Shown here: in pieces, positions 44,478 through 52,811 of the stretch
Layout: every line of letters starts with the position of its first letter
Numbering within the stretch: position 1 is the first letter of the stretch
NCBI GenBank assembly: GCA_020633295.1
Contig: JACKDW010000020.1
Coordinates: 62,001 to 126,000, forward strand
Direction of reading: 5' to 3'
Length of the DNA stretch: 64,000 nt
From: Myxococcales bacterium
GTDB lineage: Bacteria; Myxococcota_A; Polyangia; Nannocystales; Nannocystaceae
The notes under the pieces: generated by a model
The model's input: the letters and a program-made list of their open reading frames with translations, nothing else
Databases searched by the model: none
What the model was told of the DNA's origin: nothing
Translations under genes and position numbers: made by a program

Positions 44478-46841
44478 ATGGACTTCTCGATCCCCGACGC
44501 GACGCAAGACCTCCTCGATCGCATCCGCGCGCACGTGGACGCGCACGTGCGCCCGCTCGAGGCGCGCGTGCTGGAGCGCGGCTTCGCCGGGAGCGCGGCC
44601 GAGCTCGACGCCGCGCGCCAGCGGGTCAAGGACGCGGGCCTCTGGGGCCCGCAGCTGCCCGAGGAGCTCGGCGGCCTCGGCCTCTCGCTGCTCGAGCACG
44701 GGCTCGTCAGCGAGGTGCTCGGGCGCAGCCCGCTCGGCCACTTCGTGTTCGGCGCCCAGGCGCCCGACGCCGGCAACATCGAGATCCTGCACAAGTACGG
44801 CACGCCGGCGCAGCACGATCGCTACCTCGCGCCGCTCGCCGCCGGCGCCATCCGCAGCTGCTTCTCGATGACCGAGCCCGGGAGCGCCGGCTCCAACCCG
44901 ACGCAGCTCGAGTGCCGGGCCGAGCGCGACGGCGACAGCTACGTGATCAACGGCCGCAAGTGGTTCACCTCCTCGGCCGACGGCGCGCGCTTCGCGATCG
45001 TCATGGCGGTGACGAACCCCGACGCGCCGCCGCACATGCGCGCGAGCATGATCATCGTCCCGACCGACACGCCCGGCTTCAAGCTCGTGCGCAACATCCC
45101 GATCTTCGGGCACGTCGGCGGCGGCTACGACAGCCACGCCGAGATCGTCTACGACGCCTGCCGGGTGCCGCGCGAGAACCTGCTCGGGCCCGAGCACGCC
45201 GGCTTCATGATCGCGCAGGAGCGCCTCGGCCCCGGGCGCATCCACCACTGCATGCGCTGGATCGGCATCTGCGAGCGCGCGTTCGAGACGATGTGCGCGC
45301 GCGCGGTCTCCCGCGAGCTCTCGCGCGGCGAGCCGCTCGCGAGCAAGCAGCTGATCCAGTCCTGGGCCGCCGAGTGCCGGGCGAAGATCAACGCCGCCCG
45401 CCTGATGGTGCTGCAGGCCGCCTGGAAGATCGATCACGAGGGCTTCCGCGCCGCCCGCCAGGAGGTCTCGATCATCAAGTTCTACGTCGCCGGCGTGATG
45501 ATGGAGGTCATCGATCGCGCGATCCAGGTGCACGGCGCGCTCGGCATCACGAGCGACACGATCCTCGCCCACTACTACACCCAGGAGCGCGGCGCGCGGA
45601 TCTACGACGGGCCCGACGAGGTGCACAAGATGGTCGTCGCGCGCCTGATCTTCCGCGACGCCGAGCGCCGCGAGGCCGCGCGCCGCGAGGCCGAGGACGC
45701 GCCCCAGTCGCCCTCGCGGCGGAGCTCGTCGATCCTGAGCTCGGCGCGCAGGCCCCCCGCGGACCCGGGGGTCGAGCGCTTCGTCGACGCGACCGCGCCC
45801 GTGCGCGACGGCGAGGCGCTGCCGCTCGAGACGCTCGGCCCCTACCTGCGCGAGCAGCTGGATCAGCCCGCCGACGCGCCGGTGGTCGTCGAGCAATTCC
45901 CGGGCGGGCACTCCAACCTGACCTACCTGCTGCGCGTCGGCGATCGCGAGCTCGTGCTGCGGCGCCCGCCCTTCGGCACCAAGGTCAAGCGCGCGCACGA
46001 CATGGGCCGCGAGCACCGCGTGCTCTCGGCGCTCGCGGGGCGCTGGCCGCTGGCCCCCGCGCCGCTGTTCTTCTGCGAGGACGAGTCGATCCTCGGGGCC
46101 CCGTTCTACGGCATGGAGCGGCGCCGCGGCGTGATCCTGCGCCGGCGGCCGCCGCGGGAGCTGCTCGACAGCACGCGGCTCGGCCCGGCGCTCTCGCGCG
46201 CGTGCATCGACACGCTCGCCGAGCTGCACTCGATCGACTACGCCGCCGCGGGCCTCGACGCGCTCGGCAAGCCCGAGGGCTACGTCGCGCGCCAGGTCTC
46301 CGGCTGGACCACGCGCTATCACGGCTCGCAGACCGACGAGATCCCGTCGGTCACGCGCGTCGCTACCTGGCTCAAGGACAATATGCCCGAGTCGGGCGCG
46401 CCGGCGCTGATCCACAACGACTTCAAGTTCGACAACATGGTGCTCGACCCCGCCGACCTCACGCGCGTCACCGCGGTGCTCGACTGGGAGATGGCGACCG
46501 TGGGCGACCCGCTCATGGATCTCGGCACCTCGCTCTGCTACTGGATCGAGCGCGGCGACCCGCAGCCGCTCAAGATGATCAGCTTCGGGCCGACGACGCT
46601 CCCCGGGTTCTGGACGCGGCGACAGCTGGCCGAGCGCTACGCGGAGCGCACCGGTCGCTCGCTCGAGAACATCGTGTTCTACTACTGCTTCGGGCTGTTC
46701 AAGACCGCCGTCGTAACCCAGCAGATCTACTACCGCTTCGCCAAGGGCCTGACGAAGGACCCGCGCTTCGCGATGATGATCGAGGCGACGAAGATCCTCG
46801 CGGGCCAGGCCGAGCGCTACCTCGACCGGCGCGAGCTGTAG
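44478..46841 (+). CDS. Acyl-CoA dehydrogenase fused to APH-family kinase
   Basis: A 787-residue two-domain enzyme. Residues 1-400 are an acyl-CoA dehydrogenase of the ACAD10/11-LvaC type: CFSMTEPGSAGSNP, NGRKWFTSSADGARF, IQVHGALGITSDT, and IYDGPDEVHKMVVARL, in which Asp stands near the usual catalytic Glu place. A Ser/Arg-rich linker (about 403-430) joins a kinase of the aminoglycoside-phosphotransferase fold: FPGGHSNLTYLLRVG, LVLRRPPFG, catalytic IHNDFKFDNMVLD (from residue 645) and metal-binding VLDWEMATVGDP. In bacterial levulinate catabolism, separate LvaA (kinase) and LvaC (dehydrogenase-fold) proteins act on 4-hydroxyacyl-CoA by phosphorylation and elimination; mammalian ACAD11 is a fusion in the opposite order. 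This protein probably does both steps. Confidence 0.93.
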   Translation: MDFSIPDATQDLLDRIRAHVDAHVRPLEARVLERGFAGSAAELDAARQRVKDAGLWGPQLPEELGGLGLSLLEHGLVSEVLGRSPLGHFVFGAQAPDAGNIEILHKYGTPAQHDRYLAPLAAGAIRSCFSMTEPGSAGSNPTQLECRAERDGDSYVINGRKWFTSSADGARFAIVMAVTNPDAPPHMRASMIIVPTDTPGFKLVRNIPIFGHVGGGYDSHAEIVYDACRVPRENLLGPEHAGFMIAQERLGPGRIHHCMRWIGICERAFETMCARAVSRELSRGEPLASKQLIQSWAAECRAKINAARLMVLQAAWKIDHEGFRAARQEVSIIKFYVAGVMMEVIDRAIQVHGALGITSDTILAHYYTQERGARIYDGPDEVHKMVVARLIFRDAERREAARREAEDAPQSPSRRSSSILSSARRPPADPGVERFVDATAPVRDGEALPLETLGPYLREQLDQPADAPVVVEQFPGGHSNLTYLLRVGDRELVLRRPPFGTKVKRAHDMGREHRVLSALAGRWPLAPAPLFFCEDESILGAPFYGMERRRGVILRRRPPRELLDSTRLGPALSRACIDTLAELHSIDYAAAGLDALGKPEGYVARQVSGWTTRYHGSQTDEIPSVTRVATWLKDNMPESGAPALIHNDFKFDNMVLDPADLTRVTAVLDWEMATVGDPLMDLGTSLCYWIERGDPQPLKMISFGPTTLPGFWTRRQLAERYAERTGRSLENIVFYYCFGLFKTAVVTQQIYYRFAKGLTKDPRFAMMIEATKILAGQAERYLDRREL

Positions 46842-46971
46842 CCGAGGTCGCGCGGCGCGTCGGCGCGATCGCTCGCGCGCGAGGCCGCGTGCTCTGCCTG
46901 GCGCCCGCGGCCCGGCGGCCGGAGCGGGCTGACCGTAACACCCGCCGACGCGCGGCGTTGAAACGACCTGT

Positions 46972-47598
46972 ATGCCGCACGCGCGCTCGCTCCTCCCCCG
47001 CGTCCTCCCCTCCCTGGCCCTCGGCGCGGCGCTCGCGGTGCTCGGCGCCTGCGGGGACTCCTCCAGCGGATCCGACGGCTCCTCCGACGGCCCCGCGAGC
47101 GACTCGGACGACACCAGCAACCCGTCGGGCGGACCCGACGCGGACTCCGGCGCGACCGCGGAGACGCTCGACCCGGGCGAGACGACCGGCGCCGACGATC
47201 AGCTCCCACCGACCAACAGCGGCGAGCTGCGGCCGTGGCTCGACGACGGCGGCTACCTGGGCTGGACCGCGGAGTCGGCTCCCCACGACTCCGCGGGGCC
47301 GCACTTCGGCACCGTGCGCACCTACGTCAACCAGGCGCTGCTCGACTCGCTCGACGCCCAGGACGCGACGCACCCGCAGGGCGCCGCGGCGGTCAAGGAG
47401 CTGTACGGCGACGGCGACGCGGTCCTCGGCTGGTCCGTCGCGATCAAGACGCAGGCCGACAGCGCGATGGGCGACGGCTGGTACTGGTACGAGGTCTACA
47501 ACGGCTCGGTGTTCGGCGACGGCCTCGGCGACGGCACGTGCACCGGCTGTCACGGCGGCGGCCTCGACTACGTGCTCACGCCCTACCCGCTGCAGTGA
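46972..47598 (+). CDS. Lipoprotein with single haem-binding CxxCH motif
   Basis: A 208-residue lipoprotein with lipobox VLGAC (Cys 27), a 50-residue Ser/Asp/Gly linker and a domain of about 125 residues. Near its end TCTGCHGGGLDYVLTPYPL supplies a c-type haem site CTGCH (residues 190-194). Preceding GWYWYEVYNGSVFGDG and VKELYGDGDAVLGWSVAIK fit a cytochrome P460-like fold, in which haem c lies in a beta-rich domain. It should be exported and receive haem covalently in the periplasm, acting in electron transfer or NO/hydroxylamine chemistry; the latter is only family-based. It starts at ATG 46972, 130 bp after the fusion enzyme. Confidence 0.82.
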   Translation: MPHARSLLPRVLPSLALGAALAVLGACGDSSSGSDGSSDGPASDSDDTSNPSGGPDADSGATAETLDPGETTGADDQLPPTNSGELRPWLDDGGYLGWTAESAPHDSAGPHFGTVRTYVNQALLDSLDAQDATHPQGAAAVKELYGDGDAVLGWSVAIKTQADSAMGDGWYWYEVYNGSVFGDGLGDGTCTGCHGGGLDYVLTPYPLQ

Positions 47599-47764
47599 GC
47601 TCGGCGCCCGTGTCAAGCGTCGCGCGCTCGCTCGCCGTGGCGCCCGACGCATCATACCGCGGCGCGTCGCCGCCGCGGCGGTCAACGCACGCCGACGCAG
47701 GGATTTTTGTGCGGCGATTCATCGCGGCGCCACACCTTCGCGGTCAGACAGGAGGCAAACCAGG

Positions 47765-47770
47765 TAAAAT
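47765..47770 (+). promoter_or_regulatory. -10 box of the 6S RNA gene
   Basis: TAAAAT at 47765-47770 lies 6 bp before the 5' side of the 6S RNA closing stem, at the expected distance. No strong -35 hexamer with normal spacing is visible upstream; the 166 bp from 47599 to here show nothing else. Confidence 0.5.
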
Positions 47771-47773
47771 AGG

Positions 47774-47955
47774 GCCGAGCTGGTCGCTCGCCGCCGCAGG
47801 CCCAAAGTTCTACCTACATTTCGTTCAACCAGGGAGCCGCCTCTGATCGCAGGTGCGCAGGCTCGTTCGACGAGAAGCCCGACGGGGTTATCGTGGCGCC
47901 CACCTACTTGTGTAGGGGTTGAACTTCAAGCCTGCAGCGAGCGACCGGCTCGCTT
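47774..47955 (+). ncRNA. ssrS: 6S RNA
   Basis: A roughly 180-nt RNA. The ends form a long closing stem: CGAGCTGGTCGCTCG (47776-47790) pairs with CGAGCGACCGGCTCG (47938-47952), one G-U pair, and GCAGGC (47796-47801) pairs with GCCTGC (47930-47935). Inside, GTTCAACC (47823-47830) pairs with GGTTGAAC (47917-47924), and there is a 3'-side hairpin CCTAC/GTAGG at 47903-47916. Sequence blocks match E. coli 6S RNA in order: CGAGAAGCC, CACCT followed by a hairpin and GGGTT, and AGCCTGC near the 3' end. A run of seven T follows the closing stem. 6S RNA binds housekeeping RNA polymerase as an open-promoter mimic. End points are approximate. Confidence 0.85.
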
Positions 47956-47960
47956 TTTTT
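47936..47960 (+). terminator. Rho-independent terminator formed by the 6S closing stem
   Basis: AGCGAGC / GCTCGCT (47936-47942, 47948-47954) with loop GACCG is followed by seven T residues (47954-47960). The T-run overlaps the stop codon of gltX on the other strand. Confidence 0.8.
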
Positions 47961-49566
47961 ATGTCTCTGAGGACTTGTCCTGCGAGACGGGCTGCTCAGC
48001 GCCGCGCGACGGCGCCTCGGGCGGGCGCCTGTCCTTCTTCTTCTTGTCCTTCTTGTCCTTCTTCGGCTTGGCCGGCTGCGGCGGCGCGGCGACGGCCGGC
48101 GCCTCCTCGGGCAGCTCCGAGATGACGCGCAGCGCGTCGCGGATGCGCAGGCGCACGCGGTCCTTGCCGACCGCCGCCATCGTCTCGAACAGCCCGGGCG
48201 CGGCCGTGCGGCCGGTGACGACGACGCGCAGCAGCCCGAAGATGTCGCGCGTCTTCCAGCCGGTCTGCTCGCAGAACGTCCGCGAGAAGCGCTCGAGCCC
48301 CTCGGCCGTGAAGCCGCGCGCGTCCGGATCTCTCTCGATGCCCTGCATGAACTCGGTGAGCACGTCCAGGACCTCGGCGCGCGTGCGCTTCTTGATCGAG
48401 AACTTCGCCAGCACCGGCGTGTAGTCGAGCGCGCCGCCGAAGAAGAACGACGCGTAGGGGACGAAGTCGTCGAGCCGGTTGATCCGCTCGTGCACGAGCG
48501 CGGCCAGCTCGCGCAGGCGCGCCGGCGCGAGCACGCGCGACTGCAGCTGCTCGACGAACTCGTCGAGCGAGAGGCCGCGGATGTCGTCGCCGTTAAACGC
48601 CTCGAGCTTGCGGCCGTCGAAGACCGGGCCGCCGACGCTGACGCGCGACCAGTCGAACTTCTCGATCATCTCGTCGAGCGTGAAGCGGTCGCGGTCGTCG
48701 GCGATGCTGAAGCCGAGCGTGGCGAGGAAGTTGAGGAAGGTCTGCGGCAGGATGCCGAGCTCGCGGTAGTGATCGATCGAGACCGGGTTGCGCCGCTTGG
48801 ACAGCTTCGAGCGGTCGGCGTTGCGCAGCAGCCCGAGGTGGTAGAACTCCGGCGGCGTCCAGCCGAACGCGTCGTAGAGCAAAATGTGCTTGGGCGTCGA
48901 CGTGATCCACTCCTCGCCGCGGATGACGTGCGTGATGCCCATCAGGTGATCGTCGACGACGTTGGCGAGGTGGTAGGTCGGGAAGCCGTCCGACTTCATG
49001 ATCACGGCGTCGTCGATGAGGCGGTTCTCGAAGCGCACCTCGCCGCGCAGGCCGTCCTGAAACACGGTCTCGCCGTCGCGCGGGACCTTGAGGCGCACGA
49101 CGTGGGGCTCGCCCGCGCGCGCGCGCGCCTCGGCCTGGGCGCGGTCGTAGTCGCGGTATCGCCCGTCGTAGGCGGTCGGCCGCTGCTCGGCCTTCTGCGT
49201 CTCCCGCATGGCCTCGAGCTCCTCCTTGGTGGCGAAGCAGCGATAGGCCTTGCCGGTCGCGAGCAGGAGGTCGACGTGCTCGGAATAGATCGGGCCGCGC
49301 TCGGACTGCCGGTAGGGCCCGAAGGGGCCGCCGATATCGGGCCCCTCGTCCCACTCGAGGCCCAGCCAGCGCAGCGCGGCGAAGATCGCCTCCTCGCTGC
49401 CCTCGGTCGAGCGCGCGCGGTCTGTGTCCTCGATACGGACGATGAACGCGCCGCCGTGCTTGCGCGCGAACACGTAATTGAACAGGCCGATATAGGCGGT
49501 CCCGACGTGCGGATCACCCGTGGGGCTAGGCGCAATTCGGACCCTCGGCGGCTTCATCCCGTCCAT
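47959..49566 (-). CDS. gltX: Glutamyl-tRNA synthetase
   Basis: A 535-residue class I aminoacyl-tRNA synthetase that charges tRNA-Glu (or also tRNA-Gln in the indirect pathway). The HIGH-type motif is APSPTGDPHVGTAYIGLFNY, with FIVRIEDTDRARS after it; YHLANVVDDHLMGITHVIRGEEW and the KMSKS-type loop SKLSKRRNPVS complete the catalytic core. The anticodon-binding region ends near residue 485. The last 50 residues are an unusual Lys/Asp/Pro-rich tail (KPKKDKKDKKKKDRRP) not needed for catalysis, perhaps for RNA binding. Met1 and Met4 both serve as possible starts. It converges on the 6S RNA gene. Confidence 0.97.
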   Translation of the reverse strand: MDGMKPPRVRIAPSPTGDPHVGTAYIGLFNYVFARKHGGAFIVRIEDTDRARSTEGSEEAIFAALRWLGLEWDEGPDIGGPFGPYRQSERGPIYSEHVDLLLATGKAYRCFATKEELEAMRETQKAEQRPTAYDGRYRDYDRAQAEARARAGEPHVVRLKVPRDGETVFQDGLRGEVRFENRLIDDAVIMKSDGFPTYHLANVVDDHLMGITHVIRGEEWITSTPKHILLYDAFGWTPPEFYHLGLLRNADRSKLSKRRNPVSIDHYRELGILPQTFLNFLATLGFSIADDRDRFTLDEMIEKFDWSRVSVGGPVFDGRKLEAFNGDDIRGLSLDEFVEQLQSRVLAPARLRELAALVHERINRLDDFVPYASFFFGGALDYTPVLAKFSIKKRTRAEVLDVLTEFMQGIERDPDARGFTAEGLERFSRTFCEQTGWKTRDIFGLLRVVVTGRTAAPGLFETMAAVGKDRVRLRIRDALRVISELPEEAPAVAAPPQPAKPKKDKKDKKKKDRRPPEAPSRGAEQPVSQDKSSET

Positions 49567-49614
49567 GCGCCTGTCCCTACCACAAGGCTCGAGGCGCCGT
49601 TACACTCGCCCTAC

Positions 49615-50439
49615 GTGAGTGAAGTGACGAGCGAAAATAGAGTCATCGACGCGATTTGGTCGGTCATGAAGCGGCGGATCGTGGATCGAGGCGTCGCGGC
49701 GACCGAGCTCGCCGAGCAGCTGCTCTACAGTCACGGCAACCTCCACCGGACCGAGACCGAGCTCCGCGCGGGTGAGCGCGTGCTCAACAACGACAGCGAG
49801 CTGCTGGGCCGCATCGGCAAGGCGGCGAGCATGGGGATCTCGCTCTACCTCGGCAACCGCCGCATCGCGTCCACCACCATGCTCGACGCGGGCAAGGCCG
49901 CGGAGATCGGCGGCTACGCCGACGCGCTGCTCGTCGACACCGTGTTGCGAAAACGCGAGGTGTTCAAGGGCTCGCTCACGCAGGCCAACCGCCAGCTGCT
50001 GGTCGTCGCGCGCCCGCTCTACGTCACGACCGCCCCGGACGACAACGGCCCGATCGGCATGATCGAGGCCTTCCAGGACGAGCAGACGCTCCTCGAGATG
50101 ATGGCGGTCAGCACGCGCATCGGTCGCGACAAGCAGACCAGCGCGCGCCAGCAGCACGCCGACGAGATGGAGTCGATCATCGACTTCCTCGACGATGTCG
50201 CGCGTCGACTCCAGCTGCTCGCGCTCAACGGCAACATCATCGCGGCGCAGGCTGGCGAGCAGGGCCGCGCGTTTCGCGTGGTTTGTCGTGAGCTGGGCAC
50301 GCTGGCCGACCGCGCGAAGGGCAACGTGACCAAGGTTCGCCGGCTCATGCACACCATGGGCCTCGAGGTCTCGGACGCGGCGGACCTCGTGCACGCGCTC
50401 GCGGGCGGCGGCGACCACTCGGGCCACGTCCTTGGGTGA
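49615..50439 (+). CDS. Soluble chemoreceptor-like protein with a short MCP tip
   Basis: A 274-residue cytoplasmic protein without transmembrane helices. The N-terminal 165 residues form a likely Cache/PAS-type sensor (VLRKREVFKGSLTQANRQLL, ARPLYVTTAPDDNGPIGMI). The C-terminal part matches the hairpin tip of methyl-accepting chemotaxis proteins: RLQLLALNGNIIAAQAGEQG followed by RAFRVVCRELGTLADRAKG is the counterpart of the conserved LALNAAIEAARAGE / GFAVVA-E-V-R-LA-RS region. The long signalling helices around the tip are almost absent, so it is far shorter than standard receptors. It might cap or couple to CheA/CheW, or control another kinase. No che genes are in the window. Start GTG 49615; ATG 49666 possible. 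Confidence 0.75.
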   Translation: MSEVTSENRVIDAIWSVMKRRIVDRGVAATELAEQLLYSHGNLHRTETELRAGERVLNNDSELLGRIGKAASMGISLYLGNRRIASTTMLDAGKAAEIGGYADALLVDTVLRKREVFKGSLTQANRQLLVVARPLYVTTAPDDNGPIGMIEAFQDEQTLLEMMAVSTRIGRDKQTSARQQHADEMESIIDFLDDVARRLQLLALNGNIIAAQAGEQGRAFRVVCRELGTLADRAKGNVTKVRRLMHTMGLEVSDAADLVHALAGGGDHSGHVLG

Positions 50440-50478
50440 GCGTCTGCGACCACGTGTGGTGTGAACTCGCCTGAGCGC

Positions 50479-50510
50479 CTTGGAGAGATCGCCAGCGCGA
50501 TCACTCCAAG
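50479..50510 (+). terminator. Hairpin after the chemoreceptor-like gene
   Basis: CTTGGAG-A-GATCGC and GCGATC-A-CTCCAAG (50479-50492 and 50497-50510) form 13 base pairs with one A-A mismatch around the loop CAGC, 40 bp after the stop. No T-run follows. The rest of the interval to 51076 (about 570 bp) has no gene I can support. Confidence 0.55.
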
Positions 50511-51076
50511 AATAACAGCAACATTTGCGTGTTTGCCGGCTCGAGCGCGATTCTCGAACGCGCTCTCCGGGCCGTCTCCGGGCGCCCAACGAGAAACCGC
50601 GCCCCCTCGTCGTCCCCTCGCGACCGCCGACGAGCGCTTGACTTCGGACCCGAGGTCTGGCGCTCGCCAGACCTCCAAGCGCGAGAATCCGCGCTTCGAA
50701 CATTCGTCGAGAAACCCGCGGCGCCGCGGGCCTACTCGCCGGCCCCGCGTACGCACGAGAGCCCGCGGCGTCGCGCGTGCGGCCGTGCGCGGGTGCCCCT
50801 CGAGCGGCGCGCTGGGGGCCGGCGCGACGCCCCCGCCCGAGCGCGCGACAAGGCGTCGATCGAGGCGCGGCGCGGGGCGAAACGATCACGCGCTCGTGGG
50901 CTTCGGACCCCGCACCGGCGCCTCGCACAGGTCGTTTCTCTCTGTATTTTCAGCGTCGGCAGTGCTATGCGAGATTCACCAGTGCTTACGGACCTCGCAC
51001 ATGCCGGCACGCGTTCGCGGGCGTTCCCCTGCGAAGGTCCATATCGTGAAGCTGGCAATTGCGTCGGAGATTGACG

Positions 51077-52792
51077 ATGGACCAGATCTTCGAGAGCCAC
51101 TTTGGTGGCAATCAAAGCTCCAACGGCGGCGAAAAAGACGGCTATTGCCCCAAATGTCGCGCCGATACCCCGCACATCATCCTCGAGAGCTACGGAGAAG
51201 AGATCCGACGCGTACAATGCGCGGTTTGCGGAGACATCCACTCCTACAAGCCGCCCCGCGGGCGCGAGGACGACGGACCCGAGACGGTAGCGCCATCCCG
51301 GCGCAAACCCTCGAAAAAGCTCAAATGGATGGAGGTCGTGGGCGCCTTCGAGAGCTATCCGACAATCCGATATAGCCCGCGCACCGAGCTCGAGATCGGG
51401 CAGATTGTCGTCCACCCCACCTTCGGCGTCGGCTACGTGAACGACGTTCAAGGCGGTAAAAAAGCCGAACTCCTGTTCCGCGGCGACCTCAGCCGGACCC
51501 TGGTTCACGGCCGCGGCGCCAGCGAGGACGATCGCAAGGGCGAAGAGGTCCCCAAGGACGAGGTTCGCCAGCTCCTGGGCCTGGAGATGGGACCGTCCCC
51601 CGAGGAGATCGCGGCCGAGCGCGAGCGCAAACTCGCCGAGGAAGAGGCCGAGCGCAAGCGTCAGGCCGAGGCCAAGCGCCTCGCGGCCGAGCAGGCCCGC
51701 GCGGAGGCGCAGGCGCGGCGCGAAGCCGAACGCAAGCGTCGCGAAGAAGAGCGCGAGCGAAAGCGAAAAGAGCGCGACGAGGAGCGCAAGCGCAAGGAAG
51801 AGGAGCGCGCGCGCGTTCGCGCCGAGAAGGAGCGCGCCCGCCTCGAGACCAAGCGCAAGCGCGAAGAGGAGCGCAAGCGCAAGGAGCAAGAGCGCAAGCG
51901 CGTCGCCGCCGAGCGCAAGGCCGTGGCGGAGGCCCGCCGGGTCGATCAGCAGAAGAAGCGCGATCAAGAGCGCAAGCGTCGGAACGAGGACCGCGAGCGA
52001 AAGCGAAAAGAGCGCGAGGGCGAGCGCAAGCGCAAGCAAGAGAAGCGCCGCGCCGAGGCCGAGGCTCGCCGCAAGGCCCGCGACACCGAGCGCAAGCGCG
52101 AAAAGGAGCGCAAGACCCGTGAGCGCGAGGCGCTGAAGAAGAAGAAGGAAGCGGACCGGATCAAGAAGAAGAAGGACGCCGACCGGCTCAAGAAGCTCAA
52201 GGACGCCGACCGCATCAAGAAGAAGAAGGCCGCCGACCGCATCAAGAAGCTCAAGGCCGCCGAGCGTCTCAAGAAGAAGAAGGACGCCGACCGCATCAAG
52301 AAGCTCAAGGACGCCGAGCGCCTCAAGAAGAAGAAGGCCGCCGACCTCCTCAAGAAGAAGAAGGCCGCCGACCGCATCAAGAAGAAGAAGGCCGCCGACC
52401 TCCTCAAGAAGAAGAAGGACGCCGAGCGACTGAAGAAGAAGAAGGCCGCCGACCGCATCAAGAAGAAGAAGGCGTCCAAGAAGAAGGCGACCAAGAAGGT
52501 CGCCAAGAAGAAGACCACCAAGGCCGCCAAGAAGAAGACCACCAAGGCCGCCAAGAAGAAGACCACCAAGGCCGCCAAGAAGAAGACCACCAAGGCCGCC
52601 AAGAAGAAGACCACCAAGGCCGCCAAGAAGAAGACCACCAAGGCCGCCAAGAAGAAGACCGCCAAGAAGGCCACCAAGGCCAAGAAGAGCACGCAGGCGG
52701 CCAAGAAGAAGACCGCCAAGAAGGCGGCCAAGAAGGCGGCCAAGAAGAAGGCCAAGACCAAGAAGAAGACGGCCATCAAGAAGCACCGCTGA
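51077..52792 (+). CDS. Zinc-ribbon / CarD-like protein with histone-H1-like tail
   Basis: A 571-residue protein. Residues 20-55 form a zinc ribbon with CPKC and CAVC pairs. About residues 98-145 (ELEIGQIVVHPTFGVGYVND, then GGKKAELLFRGD) resemble the SH3-like RNA-polymerase-binding fold of CarD/TRCF proteins. From about 175 to 350 is a highly charged Arg/Glu/Lys coiled coil; about 358-470 has a 9-residue repeat (for example DADRIKKKK, AADLLKKKK), and the rest is an Ala/Lys/Thr tail with six copies of AAKKKTTK, like histone H1 and AlgP tails. The basic tail should bind DNA or RNA without sequence preference. ATG 51077 follows GGAG. It may be a nucleoid or transcription-associated protein. Confidence 0.85.
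   Translation: MDQIFESHFGGNQSSNGGEKDGYCPKCRADTPHIILESYGEEIRRVQCAVCGDIHSYKPPRGREDDGPETVAPSRRKPSKKLKWMEVVGAFESYPTIRYSPRTELEIGQIVVHPTFGVGYVNDVQGGKKAELLFRGDLSRTLVHGRGASEDDRKGEEVPKDEVRQLLGLEMGPSPEEIAAERERKLAEEEAERKRQAEAKRLAAEQARAEAQARREAERKRREEERERKRKERDEERKRKEEERARVRAEKERARLETKRKREEERKRKEQERKRVAAERKAVAEARRVDQQKKRDQERKRRNEDRERKRKEREGERKRKQEKRRAEAEARRKARDTERKREKERKTREREALKKKKEADRIKKKKDADRLKKLKDADRIKKKKAADRIKKLKAAERLKKKKDADRIKKLKDAERLKKKKAADLLKKKKAADRIKKKKAADLLKKKKDAERLKKKKAADRIKKKKASKKKATKKVAKKKTTKAAKKKTTKAAKKKTTKAAKKKTTKAAKKKTTKAAKKKTTKAAKKKTAKKATKAKKSTQAAKKKTAKKAAKKAAKKKAKTKKKTAIKKHR
52148..52477 (+). repeat. 27-bp tandem repeat coding a 9-residue Lys-rich unit
   Basis: About twelve copies of a 27-bp unit encode peptides of the form (D/A)A(D/E)RIKKKK with Leu or Ile variants. 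They make a heptad-like, strongly basic helix in the protein. Confidence 0.85.
52499..52666 (+). repeat. 24-bp tandem repeat coding AAKKKTTK
   Basis: About seven near-identical copies of a 24-bp unit (GCCGCCAAGAAG then AAGACCACCAAG) code the histone-H1-like tail. High identity at the DNA level implies recent expansion. Confidence 0.9.
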
Positions 52793-52811
52793 GCTGGTGC
52801 TGGTCTGAGCA

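Noticed and set aside
47599..47773. tmRNA or SRP RNA in the region before gltX
   Set aside because: No tRNA-like end and no SRP domain IV sequence; the conserved blocks further on fit 6S RNA instead.
50529..51074. Small open frames between the chemoreceptor-like gene and the zinc-ribbon gene
   Set aside because: Arg/Ala/Pro-rich, no start signals and no recognisable domain; treated as gene-free.
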